Source: Muribaculaceae bacterium
GTDB lineage: Bacteria; Bacteroidota; Bacteroidia; Bacteroidales; Muribaculaceae
Direction: 5' to 3'
Length of the DNA stretch: 5,929 nt
Assembly: GCA_029056365.1 (NCBI GenBank)
Contig: JAIDBM010000138.1
Location: 1-5,929, forward strand
A program made the position numbers and the translations under genes. Below the pieces are notes generated by a model that was not told where the DNA came from, did no database searches, and saw only the letters and a list, made by a program, of their open reading frames with translations. Positions within the stretch are counted from its first letter, which is position 1. Every line of letters begins with the position of its first letter. Shown here piece after piece: positions 4,726-5,929 of this stretch.

Positions 4726-5929
4726 TTCTCAGTGGGATTTACTCCGAGGTTCTGGAATATGAACGAGTAGATGTCGGCCTGCTCGTCGATAATCTTGGCA
4801 ATGGGCTTGCCGGCTCCGTGACCCGCCTTTGAGTCGATACGGATAAGTTTGGGCTTGTCGCCGGTGTCCGATGCCTGCAGAGTGGCAGCGTATTTGAACG
4901 AGTGGGCCGGAACCACACGGTCGTCGTGATCGGCGGTGGTAACCAGAATAGCCGGATATGGTGTGCCGTCGTTGCGGATGTTGTGCACCGGAGAGTAGCC
5001 GAGGAGGTATTCGGCCATTTCGGCTGAATCGTCCGAAGTGCCGTAGTCGGGCGCCCAGTTCCATCCGATGGTGAACAGATGGTAACGCATCATATCCATT
5101 ACGCCCACCTGAGGAATGGCCACTGCAAACAGGTCGGGGCGCTGGTTCACTGTGGCGCCGATGAGCAGACCGCCGTTGCTGCCGCCCTGGATTGCAAGGC
5201 GCGAGGGCGAAGTATAGCCTTTTTCAACAAGATATTCGGCAGCCGATATGAAGTCGTCGAACACATTCTGCTTGTTCAGCTTTGTGCCTGCGAGATGCCA
5301 GTCCTCGCCGTATTCGTTTCCGCCGCGCAGGTTGGCCATGGCGTAGATACCGCCGTTTTCAAGCCACAGCATGCGGTTGGCGTTGAAGCCCGGGTTGAGA
5401 GTCACCGCAAAGCCGCCGTAGCCGTAAAGCAGGGTGGGGTTGGTGCCGTCGAGGCTGATGCCTTTCTTGTAAACTATGAACATGGGCACGCGCGTGCCGT
5501 CTTTCGAGGTGTAGAATACCTGTTCGGTCACATATGCGTCGGGGTCGAGTCCGGGAACTTCGTTACGGCATAGGAAGGTGCTTTCGCCCGTGTGCAGGTT
5601 GTAGGCATAGTTGCAGGCCGGATAGGTAAACGAGCTGAAGCTGTAGAAAACCTCGTCGGAGTCTTTGTCGGTCGAGAATCCTACGCTTCCATAGGTGGGA
5701 AGCTCTATCTCGCGGATTATCTTGCCGTTGAGGTCGGCGAGGAAGGCCCGGTTGGCTGCATCGTGGTCGTAGTTGAGAATGAGTTTGTTGCCGTCGGTAA
5801 AGCTTACGCCGTTGAGCACATCGTCGGTTTCGGGCACTACGGTGCGCCAGTTGGCGCGTTCCGGTCTGGCGGGGTCAACCGCCACGACGCGATAGCGGGG
5901 AGCATCGATGTTGGTGTAGAAATAGAGTG
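4722..5929 (-). CDS. Prolyl oligopeptidase (serine peptidase family S9A), C-terminal 401 residues; start lies beyond the right edge
   Basis: Prolyl oligopeptidases cut short peptides after proline; a beta-propeller caps an alpha/beta-hydrolase domain. The frame stays open to the window end (first full codon at 5927), so roughly 300 N-terminal residues of a usual 700 are missing; the GTG at 5885 is internal, as [14 protein letters not shown] precedes it in frame. Counting from the codon at 5927, residues 1 to about 130 are the last propeller blades and the rest the hydrolase domain. The catalytic triad is intact: Ser250 in GGSNGG (codon 5180-5178), Asp335 in DHDDRV (4925-4923) and His370 in KAGHGAGKP (4820-4818). 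Residues matching known substrate contacts in the porcine enzyme are present: Tyr170 and Phe173 in YGYGGF (oxyanion and pocket), Trp291 and Tyr295 in NWAPDYG, and Arg337. It is therefore probably active. Whether it is periplasmic or cytoplasmic cannot be told without the N-terminus. It is the most upstream visible gene of the leftward cluster. Confidence 0.95.
   Translation of the reverse strand, partial: LYFYTNIDAPRYRVVAVDPARPERANWRTVVPETDDVLNGVSFTDGNKLILNYDHDAANRAFLADLNGKIIREIELPTYGSVGFSTDKDSDEVFYSFSSFTYPACNYAYNLHTGESTFLCRNEVPGLDPDAYVTEQVFYTSKDGTRVPMFIVYKKGISLDGTNPTLLYGYGGFAVTLNPGFNANRMLWLENGGIYAMANLRGGNEYGEDWHLAGTKLNKQNVFDDFISAAEYLVEKGYTSPSRLAIQGGSNGGLLIGATVNQRPDLFAVAIPQVGVMDMMRYHLFTIGWNWAPDYGTSDDSAEMAEYLLGYSPVHNIRNDGTPYPAILVTTADHDDRVVPAHSFKYAATLQASDTGDKPKLIRIDSKAGHGAGKPIAKIIDEQADIYSFIFQNLGVNPTEK

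Noticed and set aside
5079..5573. A 164-residue plus-strand open frame over the peptidase gene
   Set aside because: It lies antisense and in register to a peptidase with an intact catalytic triad, and shows no features of its own.

Overview
The window looks like a chromosomal segment of a gut Bacteroidales bacterium, most probably of the Muribaculaceae/Porphyromonadaceae type. This is inferred from the gene content, from start codons that lack Shine-Dalgarno sequences and sit behind A/T-rich leaders, from a lipoprotein with a Bacteroidetes-like signal, and from a large secreted protein ending in a short Gly/Val-rich terminal module of the kind common in this order. The family assignment is a guess; the phylum is much safer.

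Layout: one gene reads rightward at 32-2176 (a secreted, multi-domain beta-sandwich protein). It ends in a strong intrinsic terminator at 2201-2231. Four genes read leftward from the right edge: a prolyl oligopeptidase (4722-5929, N-terminus outside the window), a lipoprotein with a C-terminal SmpA/OmlA-like segment (3757-4725), a metallo-beta-lactamase-fold hydrolase (2979-3701) and a FluC/CrcB fluoride channel (2578-2949). The first two overlap by 4 bases (ATGA), and the following gaps are 55 and 29 bases, so the four could be one transcript. The two transcription units converge on the interval 2177-2577.

The convergent interval is the most unusual stretch. After the terminator it is filled by three tandem copies of a 90-122 base GC-rich unit. 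Each unit starts with a TGTAG-headed palindrome, and the two longer units also carry the same palindrome in inverted orientation at their far end. This makes a BIME-like mosaic of five REP-like palindromes. No transposase or RAYT gene is in the window.

Functionally, the rightward gene encodes an envelope or extracellular protein of unknown role. The leftward cluster combines peptide cleavage (prolyl oligopeptidase), an envelope lipoprotein of unknown role, a cytoplasmic MBL-fold enzyme of unknown substrate, and fluoride export. No shared pathway is evident, so adjacency may simply be local operon packing. I did not find a new defence or biosynthetic system here; the repeat mosaic and the coupled peptidase-lipoprotein pair are the items most worth following up.
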